NCBI RefSeq assembly: GCF_024347315.1
Contig: NZ_AP025461.1
Span: 930,001 to 994,000, forward strand
Origin: Vibrio atlanticus
GTDB lineage: Bacteria; Pseudomonadota; Gammaproteobacteria; Enterobacterales; Vibrionaceae
Length of the DNA: 64,000 nt
Reading direction: 5' to 3'
Positions 36,967-47,320 of the stretch are shown piece by piece (position 1 is the first letter of the stretch; every line of letters begins with the position of its first letter). Under the pieces are notes generated by a model. It worked only from the letters and a program-made list of their open reading frames with translations, was not told the origin of the DNA and did not search any database. A program made the position numbers and the translations under genes.

Positions 36967-38163
36967 ATGCTAAACAATCTACATATCAACATCATCAAAT
37001 CGACGATTCCTCTTTTAGAAAGCGCAGGCCCTGCTTTAACTCAACACTTCTATCAACGCATGTTCACGCATAACCCTGAATTGAAAGATATCTTCAATAT
37101 GACTCACCAAAGAACAGGTCGCCAAGGTGTCGCACTGTTTGAAGCTATCGCGGCTTATGCAAAGAACATCGAAAATCTAGCAGCGTTAACCTCAGCGGTT
37201 GAGCGTATTGCACAGAAACACACAAGCTTTAATATTCAACCAGACCATTACCAAATCGTTGGTCTTCACCTAATTGAAACACTGCGTGAATTAGCTGCTG
37301 ATGCATTCACCCCAGAAGTAGAAGAAGCGTGGACTGCGGCTTACCTATTCTTAGCGCAAGTATTCATCGACCGTGAAGCTGAACTTTACCTACAGCGCAA
37401 GCAAGCTGTTGGTGGTTGGGAAGCTGCACGTGCATTCGTAATTGCAGATAAAATTGAAGAATCAGCATTAGTAACAAGCTTCATCCTACAACCAAAAGAT
37501 GGCGGTGACGTTCTGGATTATACGCCAGGACAATATATTGGTATCGAAGTGAAACCTGAAGGTGCTCAGTACAGCGAGATCCGTCAATACTCACTATCAG
37601 ACAAGCCAAACGGCAAGCAGTACCGAATTTCTGTGAAACGTGAAGGCCAAGGTCAAGAAACTCAAGGCGTAGTATCTAATCACATGCACGATACTGTTGC
37701 TGTCGGTGATGAAGTTAGCCTATATGCCCCAGCGGGTGACTTCATGTATCAAGAGCGTAGCAAGCCAGTAACGCTTATCTCTGCAGGTGTGGGTGTAACA
37801 CCAATGCAATCAATGCTTGAGTTCTTAAACAACCAGCAGAAAAACGAACCTGTACTGTACCTTCACGCTTGTGAAAACGTAGGTCAACACTCTTTCACGA
37901 CTCGCGTTAAAGATATTGTTGCCGATAAAGGTTGGGAAGCGAAAACGTGGTACATGAACAAAGGCGAGTCTGCGTGTGAGAACACACATGAAGGTCAAAT
38001 GGATCTAGCGTCTATCTCCGATACTAAAGGCTTTGAAGAGAGTGATTTCTATATCTGTGGCCCTGTTGGTTTCATGAAAAACATCGTAGAGCAGTTAGAC
38101 GCACTTAAAGTAGATCGCTCACGCGTACACTACGAAGTCTTTGGCCCTCACGCTAATTTCTAA
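36967..38163 (+). CDS. hmp: Flavohaemoglobin, nitric oxide dioxygenase
   Basis: 398 residues, the typical Hmp length. A globin domain (1-140) carries the proximal His in QKHTSF. An FAD domain (about 150-260) has YTPGQYIGIEV and REYSLSD-like RQYSLSDKPNGKQYRISVKRE. An NAD domain (about 265-398) has SAGVGVTPMQSML and FYICGPVGFM. It converts NO and O2 to nitrate using NAD(P)H. GGAG lies eight bases before the ATG. It is expected to be induced by NO via NorR, and it detoxifies the NO produced during nitrate/nitrite respiration. Confidence 0.96.
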   Translation: MLNNLHINIIKSTIPLLESAGPALTQHFYQRMFTHNPELKDIFNMTHQRTGRQGVALFEAIAAYAKNIENLAALTSAVERIAQKHTSFNIQPDHYQIVGLHLIETLRELAADAFTPEVEEAWTAAYLFLAQVFIDREAELYLQRKQAVGGWEAARAFVIADKIEESALVTSFILQPKDGGDVLDYTPGQYIGIEVKPEGAQYSEIRQYSLSDKPNGKQYRISVKREGQGQETQGVVSNHMHDTVAVGDEVSLYAPAGDFMYQERSKPVTLISAGVGVTPMQSMLEFLNNQQKNEPVLYLHACENVGQHSFTTRVKDIVADKGWEAKTWYMNKGESACENTHEGQMDLASISDTKGFEESDFYICGPVGFMKNIVEQLDALKVDRSRVHYEVFGPHANF

Positions 38164-38218
38164 TAGCTATCGCTAGTTCTATTAACACTCGCCTGAACTA
38201 TTGACACCTTGCCTATTC

Positions 38219-38246
38219 AAAGGCCTCACATTGTGAGGCCTTTTTT
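38219..38246 (+). terminator. hmp terminator
   Basis: AAGGCCTCACA and its complement form an almost loop-less stem followed by six T. Confidence 0.88.
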
Positions 38247-38322
38247 CGTTTGGTTTGTCCAGCGAGAGACAATTGGAGATTGGAGTAGGGGGTGATCAGG
38301 GTAAGATCTTCTGGTGTTCGTT

Positions 38323-39348
38323 TTAAGAACGCTTAACCTTTTTGGACATGTAATCAGAATCAAAAAACTCAGGCCAGTACATTTTCACATAACCGCCTGC
38401 CACCCAAATCACTAGGATGGTCGCGATGGTTAATTCAAAGAAGCCGAATTTATGCAGCCAATACCATTGTGGGTATTCAGCACCGAAAAATGTGGTTAAG
38501 CGGTGCATCGCAATGGCGCTGATCACGGACGGGAAGGTGACGGCTGCAATCGAAGGTTGGAACTTAAGACGCATTAGACGGATGTAACATAAGTAAATCA
38601 ATAGAGTCATGGTGATAGCAATGCCAGCCAATGCTCCTGTCAGAATCGGATCTGGGTTGTCGAAGTTCACCAAGTAAGCGGCTAAAGATAAGTTAACCGG
38701 AGCCGCCATGATTGCGAGTGTTGGTCTTGCTCGACGTGGCAGGTTTCCTTCGAATACCAAGCGGTACAACACCACTGGCAGCATTAGGAAATAGATACCG
38801 ATACAAGTGGCCGCCAGTGTCTCTGAAAAAACGGTGTGTCCAAACTGTGTACCTGCTAAGGAACTGCTGATTAACCCCACGGGATACAGGAACCAACTCG
38901 GCACAATGTTCGACATTTTGAAATTGAGGATCTGGAAACTAAAGAACAACACCATCATGGTAAAATGCAATAACAACGCGCAGAACCAGACTGGGTAAGC
39001 AATGACTGGAGAGATTTCGGCTAAATAGTCGCATAGAATCAATAACGCCATGCTCATTGGTGCCATCAAGCTTCCACTAAGCGGGTGACGAATGTCATTG
39101 ATGAAAGTATTAAAGCTGGTGAGATAACGAAGTAAAACGGGTAGCAATAACAGTGCGCCAAATGCAGCAAGGTAAGGGCGAATGATCTCACCAACCCCTG
39201 GCAGATATAATGCCCAAGCTTGCCCAAGCCCTATAACGCCAAGTGCTAAAGATGCCTGAGATGGTGGAACATTCTTTACTTGGGTTAATCTTCTCCAGTT
39301 CAACGACTTGCTCCACTCAGTTAAATGTAGAACGTATACTCTAATCAA
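38323..39348 (-). CDS. SLAC1/TehA-type (TDT family) anion/tellurite-resistance transporter
   Basis: 341 residues, about ten hydrophobic helices in the TDT arrangement (VPPSQASLALGVIGLGQAW, then HPLSGSLMAPMSMALLIL, then MHRLTTFFG). TehA/SLAC1 homologues are trimeric anion channels or transporters; bacterial members are linked to tellurite or C4-dicarboxylate handling. The substrate is unassigned. The start is TTG at 39348 and uncertain, because the first 27 residues are not clearly conserved. Convergent with hmp; the hmp terminator separates them. Confidence 0.82.
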   Translation of the reverse strand: MIRVYVLHLTEWSKSLNWRRLTQVKNVPPSQASLALGVIGLGQAWALYLPGVGEIIRPYLAAFGALLLLPVLLRYLTSFNTFINDIRHPLSGSLMAPMSMALLILCDYLAEISPVIAYPVWFCALLLHFTMMVLFFSFQILNFKMSNIVPSWFLYPVGLISSSLAGTQFGHTVFSETLAATCIGIYFLMLPVVLYRLVFEGNLPRRARPTLAIMAAPVNLSLAAYLVNFDNPDPILTGALAGIAITMTLLIYLCYIRLMRLKFQPSIAAVTFPSVISAIAMHRLTTFFGAEYPQWYWLHKFGFFELTIATILVIWVAGGYVKMYWPEFFDSDYMSKKVKRS

Positions 39349-39604
39349 AACGTTCAGTCATGCTCACCATCGGTGTTGTTAGGCATGTAAATAATTTCGT
39401 GGATAATAGCAAGTTTAACGTTTGCTTTTAAGGTTTTGATTCGAAATTGATATATAAAGCGCGATGAAAGTGTTTTTGATTTTCTTGAGTGTTCTATAAA
39501 TATTGAGCTTGGTTTGCTTATTGTATTAGTGGGATTTGATTGTATTAGTGGAACTCAACGAGTTACGTTTAAGTCCCACATTTGAACTGACGTTTTCAAT
39601 GTAA

Positions 39605-41011
39605 TTAACGAACTTCCTCTTGCTGAGGGAGATCTTGCTGTCTTAGTTTCTCGTTTTTCAGCGTACGGTTAAGTAGTTGGCTGTAAATTGGCTGACCACC
39701 TAACATCTGAGCAATGATTACCGCGCCTAAGCAGGTGATGATCAACGGTAAGATGAGGTAGTAGTTATTGGTCATTTCAATAACCAACAGTATGCCAGTG
39801 ATAGGCGCTCGCACGGTGGCGGCAAATAAGGCGCCCATGCCGGCAATCGCAAACATACCCGGCTCTATGTTCAGTTCAGGGAAGAATGCAGCCGCGATAA
39901 GCCCAAACGCGTAACCAAAGAGTGTTCCTAGAGCAAGCATTGGTGCAAAGATACCACCCGGTGCACCAGAGCCGAAACAAAGTAGCGTGGTGAGCACGCG
40001 CCCTAAGAAGATTAACAGCAGCACGTTTGCGCTGTAGTTGCCATTAGTGATATTCGGGATGATACCAATACCACCGCCAGTCAACTCCGGTATATAGAGC
40101 AGCAATAAGCCAAAGCAACCGCCCAATAGGGAGCCTGTCATTAAGTAGCGTTTACGGTCATTTTTGTGTATTGCCACAAACAGGTCTTGCGAAAGTGTAA
40201 TCAGCTTATTGAAAATCACACCAAACAGGCCGAACAACACACCTAACAACAAGAATAACCACAGAGCATCCAGTTCAGGCGGTTGGTATTGAGGCATTGT
40301 GATAACGGCAGATTGGCCATTGATCGAACGAAATACAATATTGGCTGAAACCGCCGAGATGATGACGGCTTTGATTGAAATGAGTGAGTAGCGAAACTGT
40401 GGTCTCATTTCCTCGACTACAAACATGATTCCGGCGAGTGGTGCGTTGAATGCTGCGGCCAAACCACCTGCGGCACCCGAAGCCAATAGTGAATGTCGGG
40501 CGTCGTCATCTTTGACTCGAAAGATATCGGTGACCATGCGACCAATACTGCCGCCCATTTGAACGGTTGGTCCTTCTCGACCTAAAACCATACCAGAACC
40601 TAATGCGCCCATACCGCCAAAGAATTTTACTGGCAATACTCTCCACCATCGAACAGGGCGCATACCGTCCATCGCCCCTTCAATTTCAGGGATGCCTGAG
40701 CCTGCAGCCTCTGGAGCGAAACGGTGAACGAGGAAGTAACCAATAAAGGCAAATGCAGCACTAATAAGGAAAGCGGCGAGCCAAAGAGGTAAATAGCTAC
40801 CGATTTCATCTTTAAGCCAATCGGTACGAGTTTCGGTGATGAAATGAACAGCGACTTCGAAATAGGTACCCACCACGCCAGCAAGTACACCTACAATACA
40901 AGAAAGAAAGAGAACGGAAGCGGGTGTCTTATCTCTTGAGAGAAATTGATTAATAGCATCCCTTGGCATTTTGGCGAGTAGGGACTGCTTAATTTTCTCT
41001 CTTCTGGTCAT
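39605..41011 (-). CDS. clcA: ClC-type H+/Cl- exchange transporter
   Basis: About 468 residues from the ATG at 41011, similar to E. coli ClcA (473). That ATG has AGGAG ten bases upstream; a TTG 13 codons earlier is less likely. Selectivity motifs are all present: [13 protein letters not shown] with the gating Glu, GGIFAP-type [10 protein letters not shown], and the proton-path Glu region [13 protein letters not shown]. It exchanges two Cl- for one H+ and supports acid resistance. No regulator is adjacent. Confidence 0.94.
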   Translation of the reverse strand: MTRREKIKQSLLAKMPRDAINQFLSRDKTPASVLFLSCIVGVLAGVVGTYFEVAVHFITETRTDWLKDEIGSYLPLWLAAFLISAAFAFIGYFLVHRFAPEAAGSGIPEIEGAMDGMRPVRWWRVLPVKFFGGMGALGSGMVLGREGPTVQMGGSIGRMVTDIFRVKDDDARHSLLASGAAGGLAAAFNAPLAGIMFVVEEMRPQFRYSLISIKAVIISAVSANIVFRSINGQSAVITMPQYQPPELDALWLFLLLGVLFGLFGVIFNKLITLSQDLFVAIHKNDRKRYLMTGSLLGGCFGLLLLYIPELTGGGIGIIPNITNGNYSANVLLLIFLGRVLTTLLCFGSGAPGGIFAPMLALGTLFGYAFGLIAAAFFPELNIEPGMFAIAGMGALFAATVRAPITGILLVIEMTNNYYLILPLIITCLGAVIIAQMLGGQPIYSQLLNRTLKNEKLRQQDLPQQEEVR

Positions 41012-41551
41012 TGAGATAAGGCTCCTGAATGGGTTGAGGCGGGACTGCAATAAATTATACGCTTCCTCTGCATATCCTATAGCAGCAAAGATGCAAAGTT
41101 GAATTTCATTTATGGAATATACGTGTTACATAAATGGAATCTATAGGCAATAGTTGAATCGCCGTCACAATTTTGATCGATTCTCCGGTGGCGGCTTGAA
41201 TATCCCCAAAAATGAACCATAGTTAAATCGTAAAGCAACATAACGAACCGCAAGGAGAAGTGAGGTTTTACACAAAATTTGGATGGATTCAGAATAAAGT
41301 TTTAGTTCCTCGTTAAATGTTCAGGTCGATATTTAAGGCTTCCTGATTCGCGAACTCACGATTGAGTAACGAGGGTGAGGCGTACTGAGTAAGTACGCCT
41401 TTAGTTCGTCTGGAGCATTCCTTTTTCATAGTTGCCCCCTTTCTAGTGACACTCATACAACTTCTGGCTTAAATCATTCTCCGTATAAACAAGCGATTGG
41501 GGTCAATTTCTCCGTGATTGTGTATATACTCCTAAAAAAAGGAGAACTGAT
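41012..41551. other. 540-bp intergenic region with one hairpin
   Basis: No gene is visible. AGGCGTACT-GAGTA-AGTACGCCT at 41378-41400 is a perfect 9-bp hairpin with no T-run, perhaps part of a dispersed repeat. No Zur-like operator was recognised upstream of the CobW gene. Confidence 0.5.
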
Positions 41552-42535
41552 ATGACCAAAAAAGTTCCTACAAACATAATTACGGGTTTCTTGGGTGTTG
41601 GCAAAACGACAGCTATTTTGAACCTGCTCAAAAATAAACCTGAGAATGAAAATTGGGCTGTTCTGGTTAATGAGTTCGGGGAAATTGGCATCGATGGCGC
41701 ATTGATGACAGATCAAGGTGCTTTGATTAAAGAAGTACCGGGTGGCTGCATGTGCTGTACCGCTGGTGTGCCTATGTCAGTGGGTATTAATGCTTTACTA
41801 CGCCAGAAGCCGGACCGTTTATTGATTGAACCTACAGGGCTTGGTCATCCAAAGCAGGTTATTGCGACGTTAACTTCAGAGCAATACACACCTTACGTTG
41901 ACCTAAAAGCGACGCTAGGTTTGGTTGACCCAAGAAATCTGTCGATTGAGAAATATACGTCTAATCAGAACTTCAATGATCAATTAGATAGTGCTGACGT
42001 GATTATCGGAACCAAAGTAGATTTGGTTCACTCTGAAGATATCGACGCATTCAATGATTGGGTGACGGATCAAACACCTGCAAAAGTGTTCCATAAGCTG
42101 ATTCACGATGGTGAAGTGCCATTGGAAGTGTTGGACATTGAAAGAGTGTATGGCAGTGCTTCTTCTCATATTGAATCGCATCATCATGATCACGCTGAAC
42201 AAGAGCCTCAATTCCAACTGCCTCCCGGTGAAGCGTTCATCCGTAAAGAGAATAAAGGGCAGGGCTACTTTAGTTGTGGCTGGTTGTTTGGCGCTGAACA
42301 TAAGTTCGACTTCGATACGCTATTCTCTATGTTATCGGATCTAACGGCTGAGCGTGTAAAAGCCGTAGTGAACACCGACCAAGGTTGCTACGCATTCAAT
42401 GTGGCGAATCAAGTGGTGTCAGTGAATGAAATTTCCCTTGATGGCTTTGAGTCTCGTCTTGAAGTGATCGACTCGCAGTTAATGCCTTGGGACGATCTCG
42501 AGCAGATTCTACTCAAGCTGTGTGGCATCAAATAG
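41552..42535 (+). CDS. CobW/COG0523 G3E GTPase, putative metal chaperone
   Basis: 327 residues. Walker A GFLGVGKT (12-19); the family metal motif CxCC as C66-M-C68-C69; NKxD-like TKVD. A His-rich loop (HIESHHHDHAE, about residues 208-218) precedes the C-terminal CobW_C domain (about 230-325). COG0523 proteins deliver zinc, cobalt or other metals to client enzymes using GTP. The client is unknown. AAAAGGAGA seven bases before the ATG is a very strong site. No metal gene is adjacent. Confidence 0.9.
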   Translation: MTKKVPTNIITGFLGVGKTTAILNLLKNKPENENWAVLVNEFGEIGIDGALMTDQGALIKEVPGGCMCCTAGVPMSVGINALLRQKPDRLLIEPTGLGHPKQVIATLTSEQYTPYVDLKATLGLVDPRNLSIEKYTSNQNFNDQLDSADVIIGTKVDLVHSEDIDAFNDWVTDQTPAKVFHKLIHDGEVPLEVLDIERVYGSASSHIESHHHDHAEQEPQFQLPPGEAFIRKENKGQGYFSCGWLFGAEHKFDFDTLFSMLSDLTAERVKAVVNTDQGCYAFNVANQVVSVNEISLDGFESRLEVIDSQLMPWDDLEQILLKLCGIK

Positions 42536-42717
42536 CCCTGTTTTTGCTGTTTGAACCAAGGATCTTGGTGTTTGCCTCGTTGAAGGTGGGGTAAACACCA
42601 GATTAAATGAGAAAGTTTGCGTTATATCACGATAAATGTGAGATAAATCACTCTAATTACTTTATAGTGCTCGGCTGAAATAAGAATGTAGGCTGTCTGC
42701 TTAAGGAACCCGTAACA

Positions 42718-44004
42718 ATGTCATTTTCCTCTCAAGGTTTTGCTCCTGAATTAGTCAAAGCGTTGACTGAGTGTGGTTATGAAAAACTCACTCCAATTCA
42801 ACAAAAAGCGATTCCAATGGCTCGTAAAGGCCATGATATTTTTGCTACTGCTCAAACCGGTACGGGTAAAACAGCGGCATTTTCATTGCCTGTTATCCAA
42901 CACCTTTTGAACAGCGGCAAAAAGGCGTCTAGAGGAACGGCTCGCGGCCTTATTCTTGCTCCAACTCGTGAGCTTGCTGCGCAGATCGCTCAAAATATTA
43001 AAGACTACGTTAAATACACGGAACTAAGCGTTTCAGCGGTTTACGGTGGTAACAAAATGTCTTCACAAGTTCGTCAATTAGAGCTGGGTGTGGATATTTT
43101 GGTTGCAACACCTGGCCGTTTAGAAGAGCACTTAGAAGCGGGTAACGTGTCTATCGCAAACCTAGAATTTCTAGTATTTGATGAAGCTGACCGTATCCTT
43201 GATATGGGCTTCATTAATGCCGTTCGCAAGATCATGTTGGATGTGGAAACCTCTCCACAAATCATGATGTTCTCAGCTACAACATCAACTCAGTTAAACC
43301 AACTGTCCGTTGATATTCTGCGTAAACCAAAACGTATCAGTGTTGAGCGTGAAAACTCAACGGCTGCAACTGTTGGTCACGTGGTGTACCCAGTGGATCA
43401 AGAGCGTAAAACAGAGCTACTTTCTGAGCTGATCGGTCGTAAAAACTGGCGTCAGGTTCTTGTGTTCGTGAACTACAAAGAAACAGCAAACGATGTAGTT
43501 AAAGAGCTCAAGCTTGACGGCATTAAAGCGGTACTTTGTCACGGTGATAAAGCGCAAAGCGCTCGTCGTCGTGCATTGGATGACTTCAAAGAAGGCAGAG
43601 CACGTGTGATGGTAGCAACCGACGTTGCGGCTCGTGGTCTTGATATCGAAGACTTACCGCACGTAATTAACTACGACATGCCTTTCCTTGCGGAAGATTA
43701 CGTTCACCGTATTGGTCGTACAGGCCGTGCTGGTAAACAAGGTCACGCAATCTCTTTCGTTAACCGCGAAGAAGAGCTGACTGTTGTTCAAGTCGAAAAA
43801 CTGATTCAACAACGTATTCGCCGTGTTGAACAACCGGGTTATGAACCGAAGAAACGTGATGCTTACATCGAGAAGCTGAACACTAAATCGGCGTACAAAA
43901 ACCGTCAGGGTCGTAAGAACAACGCAAACGAAGAGCCACAAGATCAAGCAAGTGCTGAACGTCGTTTGACTATGATGAAGCGAATTAAAAACCGTCGTAA
44001 GTAA
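42718..44004 (+). CDS. rhlE: DEAD-box RNA helicase, RhlE type
   Basis: 428 residues. Helicase core with Q-motif (YEKLTPIQQKAIP), ATAQTGTGKT, PTRELA, TPGR, DEAD, SAT, VATDVAARGLD and HRIGRTGR in order. The basic C-terminal tail (about 375-428) is rich in Lys, Arg and Asn, as in RhlE proteins acting on ribosome assembly and RNA turnover. AAGGA precedes the ATG. The 180-base upstream leader has a possible hairpin (GGTGTTT ... AAACACC, 42568-42600) that may end the cobW transcript. Confidence 0.93.
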   Translation: MSFSSQGFAPELVKALTECGYEKLTPIQQKAIPMARKGHDIFATAQTGTGKTAAFSLPVIQHLLNSGKKASRGTARGLILAPTRELAAQIAQNIKDYVKYTELSVSAVYGGNKMSSQVRQLELGVDILVATPGRLEEHLEAGNVSIANLEFLVFDEADRILDMGFINAVRKIMLDVETSPQIMMFSATTSTQLNQLSVDILRKPKRISVERENSTAATVGHVVYPVDQERKTELLSELIGRKNWRQVLVFVNYKETANDVVKELKLDGIKAVLCHGDKAQSARRRALDDFKEGRARVMVATDVAARGLDIEDLPHVINYDMPFLAEDYVHRIGRTGRAGKQGHAISFVNREEELTVVQVEKLIQQRIRRVEQPGYEPKKRDAYIEKLNTKSAYKNRQGRKNNANEEPQDQASAERRLTMMKRIKNRRK

Positions 44005-44020
44005 TTACGGATGGTGATTG

Positions 44021-44048
44021 AAAAGAGCCACTGTTATGTGGCTCTTTT
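44021..44048 (+). terminator. rhlE terminator
   Basis: AAAAGAGCCAC-TGTTAT-GTGGCTCTTTT, a perfect 11-bp stem 17 bases after the stop. Confidence 0.88.
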
Positions 44049-44168
44049 AGTTTGTATTGTTCGCAATATTGGTTATTGTCATCACTACTTCGTTTCAACA
44101 TCGCTTTATTTAAAGTCCGATCAAGAAGCAAAAGCCACTAAATAAAAATAAGCCAGTAAGGTAATAAT

Positions 44169-44789
44169 ATGGATAGCGCACTACTTTGGGCTTTTATTCC
44201 CACGTTTTTCTTCGTGTCAATCACGCCCGGAATGTGTATGACTTTGGCGTTGACACTTGGAATGAGTGTTGGATACAAACGTACATTATGGATGATGATC
44301 GGTGAACTGGGCGGTGTCGCTGTGGTTTCCATTGCTGCGGTATTGGGTATTGCATCTATTATGTTGAACTACCCGTGGCTTTTTACAGGCTTTAAGTTTG
44401 TGGGCGCAGCTTACTTGTTCTATTTAGGCGTTCAGATGTGGCGTTCGAGAGGCAAATTAGCGATCAGCACTGATAACCAAACAACCAAAGTCAGCAATGA
44501 TTGGGATTTGGTGGTGCAAGGCTTCGTAACGGCAATCGCAAATCCTAAAGGCTGGGCATTCATGATCTCCTTATTGCCTCCTTTTATTAACAGTAATAAA
44601 GACTTAGCGCCGCAGTTGTTGATTTTAGTGTCGATTATTCTGGTTTCTGAGTTTGTTTGCATGACCTTATACGCGACAGGCGGAAAGAGCTTAAAGCATA
44701 TGCTGGGCAAAGCCGATAACGTTAAGTTAATGAACCGTATTGCAGGTACGTTGATGATGGGCGTAGGTGTGTGGTTGTTCGTGAGTTAA
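44169..44789 (+). CDS. LysE/RhtB-family amino-acid exporter
   Basis: 206 residues, six hydrophobic helices. The family N-terminus ALLWAFIPTFFFVSITPGMCMTLALTLGMS contains the conserved TPG. Later motifs are VGAAYLFYLGVQMWRS and AIANPKGWAFMISLLPPFIN. It exports an amino acid or derivative across the inner membrane. AAGGTAATA precedes the ATG. Monocistronic. Confidence 0.9.
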   Translation: MDSALLWAFIPTFFFVSITPGMCMTLALTLGMSVGYKRTLWMMIGELGGVAVVSIAAVLGIASIMLNYPWLFTGFKFVGAAYLFYLGVQMWRSRGKLAISTDNQTTKVSNDWDLVVQGFVTAIANPKGWAFMISLLPPFINSNKDLAPQLLILVSIILVSEFVCMTLYATGGKSLKHMLGKADNVKLMNRIAGTLMMGVGVWLFVS

Positions 44790-44826
44790 CTGTGATTAAC
44801 GGTATTGCGATCAACGATAACGGTTA

Positions 44827-44905
44827 GAGATCCCCGACTCAGTCGTTTCTCCTTCTCGAGGATGACGAGTACTTGGGAGGATGATGAGCTGAAGGCTCAG
44901 ATTCT
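44827..44905. repeat. Probable dispersed intergenic repeat
   Basis: GAGATCCCCGACTCAGTCG... followed by CTTCTCGAGGATGACGAG looks like the intergenic palindromic elements scattered in Vibrio genomes. Only one copy is seen in this window, so the call rests on recollection of style, not on an internal match. Confidence 0.35.
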
Positions 44906-44932
44906 TACTTAAATCCAAGATTGAATTGAATA

Positions 44933-44974
44933 TAAAAAGAGCGATAGGGCATTTAGCCTTATCGCTCTTTTTGA
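44933..44974. terminator. Bidirectional terminator between lysE-like gene and phoX
   Basis: AAAGAGCGATA-GG and CC-TATCGCTCTTT pair over 13 bp around a 7-base loop, flanked by A and T runs. It serves genes ending at 44789 (+) and 45041 (-). Confidence 0.85.
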
Positions 44975-45040
44975 TTTTACTTAGCTAGCGAACAGAAACT
45001 AGATAACAGTAAGGTTGCTGATCTTAGCTAGATTTGCGTA

Positions 45041-47068
45041 TTAAACCGCGATTTCACCGCCGTCTTCACGACGAATCACAACGGTAGATGCTCTTGGGCG
45101 AACATTGCCTTGAGTTTGTGCAGTTGCATCGTCTGATGATGGCCAGTTTGCAGGGTGTTGAATGTTCACGAATAGTGATTTGAAGTCTGGGCTGATGGTA
45201 AAGCCAGTTACTTCACATCCGTTTGGACCCACAAAGAAGCGTTTAAGCTGTGCTTGGTTGCTTGCATCAATCACCGCGCTGTTGCCGTTGTCATCCGTTA
45301 GCTGAGATGGAACCACCGCTAACATTTGGTCATTTGTGTAGCCCGTTACTTCATCTGCGCCGTTATCTGTCTGAATCCACAAGATGCCACGAGCATCAAA
45401 CGCTAAGCCGTCAGGGCTAGCGAATTGGTTCATGTCTGTTAGACCTGAGCGGTTGATAGACTTGTCTTCCACTGCTGGAGAACCGAAGACAAAGATATCC
45501 CAATCGAACTCGCCTGCTGTCTTGCCTTCATCCCAACGAATAACATGACCGAACTTGTTGTCTACGCGAGGGTTCGCAGAGTTCGCTTCTTTACGCTTGT
45601 TGTTATTAGTCAGCGTAAGGTAAGCCGTCCCCGTCATTGGGTCAACAGAGCACCATTCAGGGCGATCCATTGGCGTTGCGCCTACAAGGTCGGCTGCGCC
45701 TGCTGTATTGATGATAAGCGCTGCTTGAGAGTCAAATGAATCGCCTAGCTTACCGCCGTTTGTGGTCTTACTGCTCAGAGTCAGTGGTAACCAAGTGCCT
45801 GAACCATCATCGTTGAACTTAGCCACATACAGTGTGCCTTTGTCCATGTACTTGTCACCCGCACTTAGACGGTTACTTGGCTCAGCGTCTCGCGGGTCCC
45901 ATTTCTCTTCAGAAACGAATTTGTACAGGTATTCAAAACGAGAGTCGTGGCCAGAATAGAACACGATTGGCTCGCCTTCGGTCAACTTACCAAACGTACA
46001 GCCTTCGTGACGGAAACAACCCAGTGCAGAACGTTTCTTAGCGCGAGAGTTTGCTGTGTATGGGTCGATTTCAACGATGTAGCCGTGACCGTGTACTTCG
46101 TTACTGTAATCATCCATTGCTGATTCGCCTGCTGGTGTGACATCAAAGCGAGCAAACTCATCCAAACGTTCTTGTTTATCACCCGAAAGCGTGTCCCAGC
46201 CGTAGCGAGTTTTATCAGTTGCGATGCCGATACGCTCTTGAGCTGGTGTTGTTGTCCCTTTATTAACGAAGTAACCCGGCCAGTTCTCTTCACAAGTCAG
46301 ATAAGTGCCCCATGGCGTGTAACCATTACCGCAGTTATTTAATGTGCCGCGCGCTTGGCTGCCGTCTTGTGAGAATTTCGTTTTGGTAAACTCACTGTGA
46401 GCAACAGGGCCAGAAAGATCCATTACGGTCGCGCCCGTGTAGCGGCGGTTAAGTGGATCGTTATCCACCATTATCCATTGATTACCTTCAAGCCTAACGC
46501 GAACAACACTCACGCCGTGTGCGTTGATCTCTTTGCGTACTTCATCAAGGCTAGGGCGGTTGCCTTCATCGTATGTTGGACCATTAGCGTGCAGTGCTTT
46601 TTGGTCGATGTATTCGTGGTTGATCACCAACAAGCCGTCGTTACTGTTGCCATCAAGCGGGAAGAAGTGCATGCCGTCGTGGTGCATGCCCAGTGAGTTC
46701 GCTTGATCTTGTGCGTTGTTGGTTCCATCTTTTAACCAAGCCTTGCCTTGCTTATTCAGTGGGGTACCCCAAGGAACCAATACTTGTGCTGTATAGCCTT
46801 TTGGTACAACGACACTGTCTGTCAAAGAGCCTTTAACCGATTCGAAGGCAAGTGTTGCGGTGCTTTTGTGCGCGCCCGTTGCTTGCATTGTCGTAGCGTT
46901 AGCCGTGCTGTGACCCGCTAAACCAAATGCGCCAAAGGCGGTCATTGCACTGATGCCAAGACCGCCTTTCAGAACGTTTCTTCTTGAAAGGTTCGCGTCT
47001 AGAACTTCTTCGAAGGGCTTGTTGTTACTCTTGTTAAAACGAGTGCTATCAAATGTTTCCTTGCTCAT
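45041..47068 (-). CDS. phoX: PhoX-family alkaline phosphatase (Tat-exported)
   Basis: 675 residues. The twin-arginine signal SRRNVLKGG at about 28-36 predicts folded export with a metal cofactor. The mature part is the PhoX/DUF839 beta-propeller type: GLLVINHEY, NNCGNGYTPWGTYLTCEENW, EVHGHGYIVEIDPY, FRHEGCTFGK, RPEWCSVDP and DGLAFDARGILWIQTDNG. PhoX enzymes use iron and calcium to release phosphate from organic esters. AGGAAG precedes the ATG. A weak Pho-box-like pair lies about 110 bases upstream (47168-47185). Confidence 0.92.
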   Translation of the reverse strand: MSKETFDSTRFNKSNNKPFEEVLDANLSRRNVLKGGLGISAMTAFGAFGLAGHSTANATTMQATGAHKSTATLAFESVKGSLTDSVVVPKGYTAQVLVPWGTPLNKQGKAWLKDGTNNAQDQANSLGMHHDGMHFFPLDGNSNDGLLVINHEYIDQKALHANGPTYDEGNRPSLDEVRKEINAHGVSVVRVRLEGNQWIMVDNDPLNRRYTGATVMDLSGPVAHSEFTKTKFSQDGSQARGTLNNCGNGYTPWGTYLTCEENWPGYFVNKGTTTPAQERIGIATDKTRYGWDTLSGDKQERLDEFARFDVTPAGESAMDDYSNEVHGHGYIVEIDPYTANSRAKKRSALGCFRHEGCTFGKLTEGEPIVFYSGHDSRFEYLYKFVSEEKWDPRDAEPSNRLSAGDKYMDKGTLYVAKFNDDGSGTWLPLTLSSKTTNGGKLGDSFDSQAALIINTAGAADLVGATPMDRPEWCSVDPMTGTAYLTLTNNNKRKEANSANPRVDNKFGHVIRWDEGKTAGEFDWDIFVFGSPAVEDKSINRSGLTDMNQFASPDGLAFDARGILWIQTDNGADEVTGYTNDQMLAVVPSQLTDDNGNSAVIDASNQAQLKRFFVGPNGCEVTGFTISPDFKSLFVNIQHPANWPSSDDATAQTQGNVRPRASTVVIRREDGGEIAV

Positions 47069-47320
47069 CGGGACTGCTTCCTGTTGGCTGACTTTATTAT
47101 TCGTTATTCACGTGTAACCAAGCTATTTCTAATGAGTTAATAGCTGGTTCAATGTGTGACCAATCGTGAAGCAGTTAAGTGACGGATTTTTATAGTTTTG
47201 ATTAAGGTTTTGTTTCTGCAGCACGATTTTTCCCGTTAAGCCTCTCGTGTAATACAAAACTCTTGGGAATTAACGAGGAACTGTGTATAAATGCTTTATC
47301 AAACGAAAAGAGAGACAGTT

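Noticed and set aside
41402-41551. Zur operator upstream of the CobW GTPase
   Set aside because: No symmetric Zur-like sequence could be recognised.
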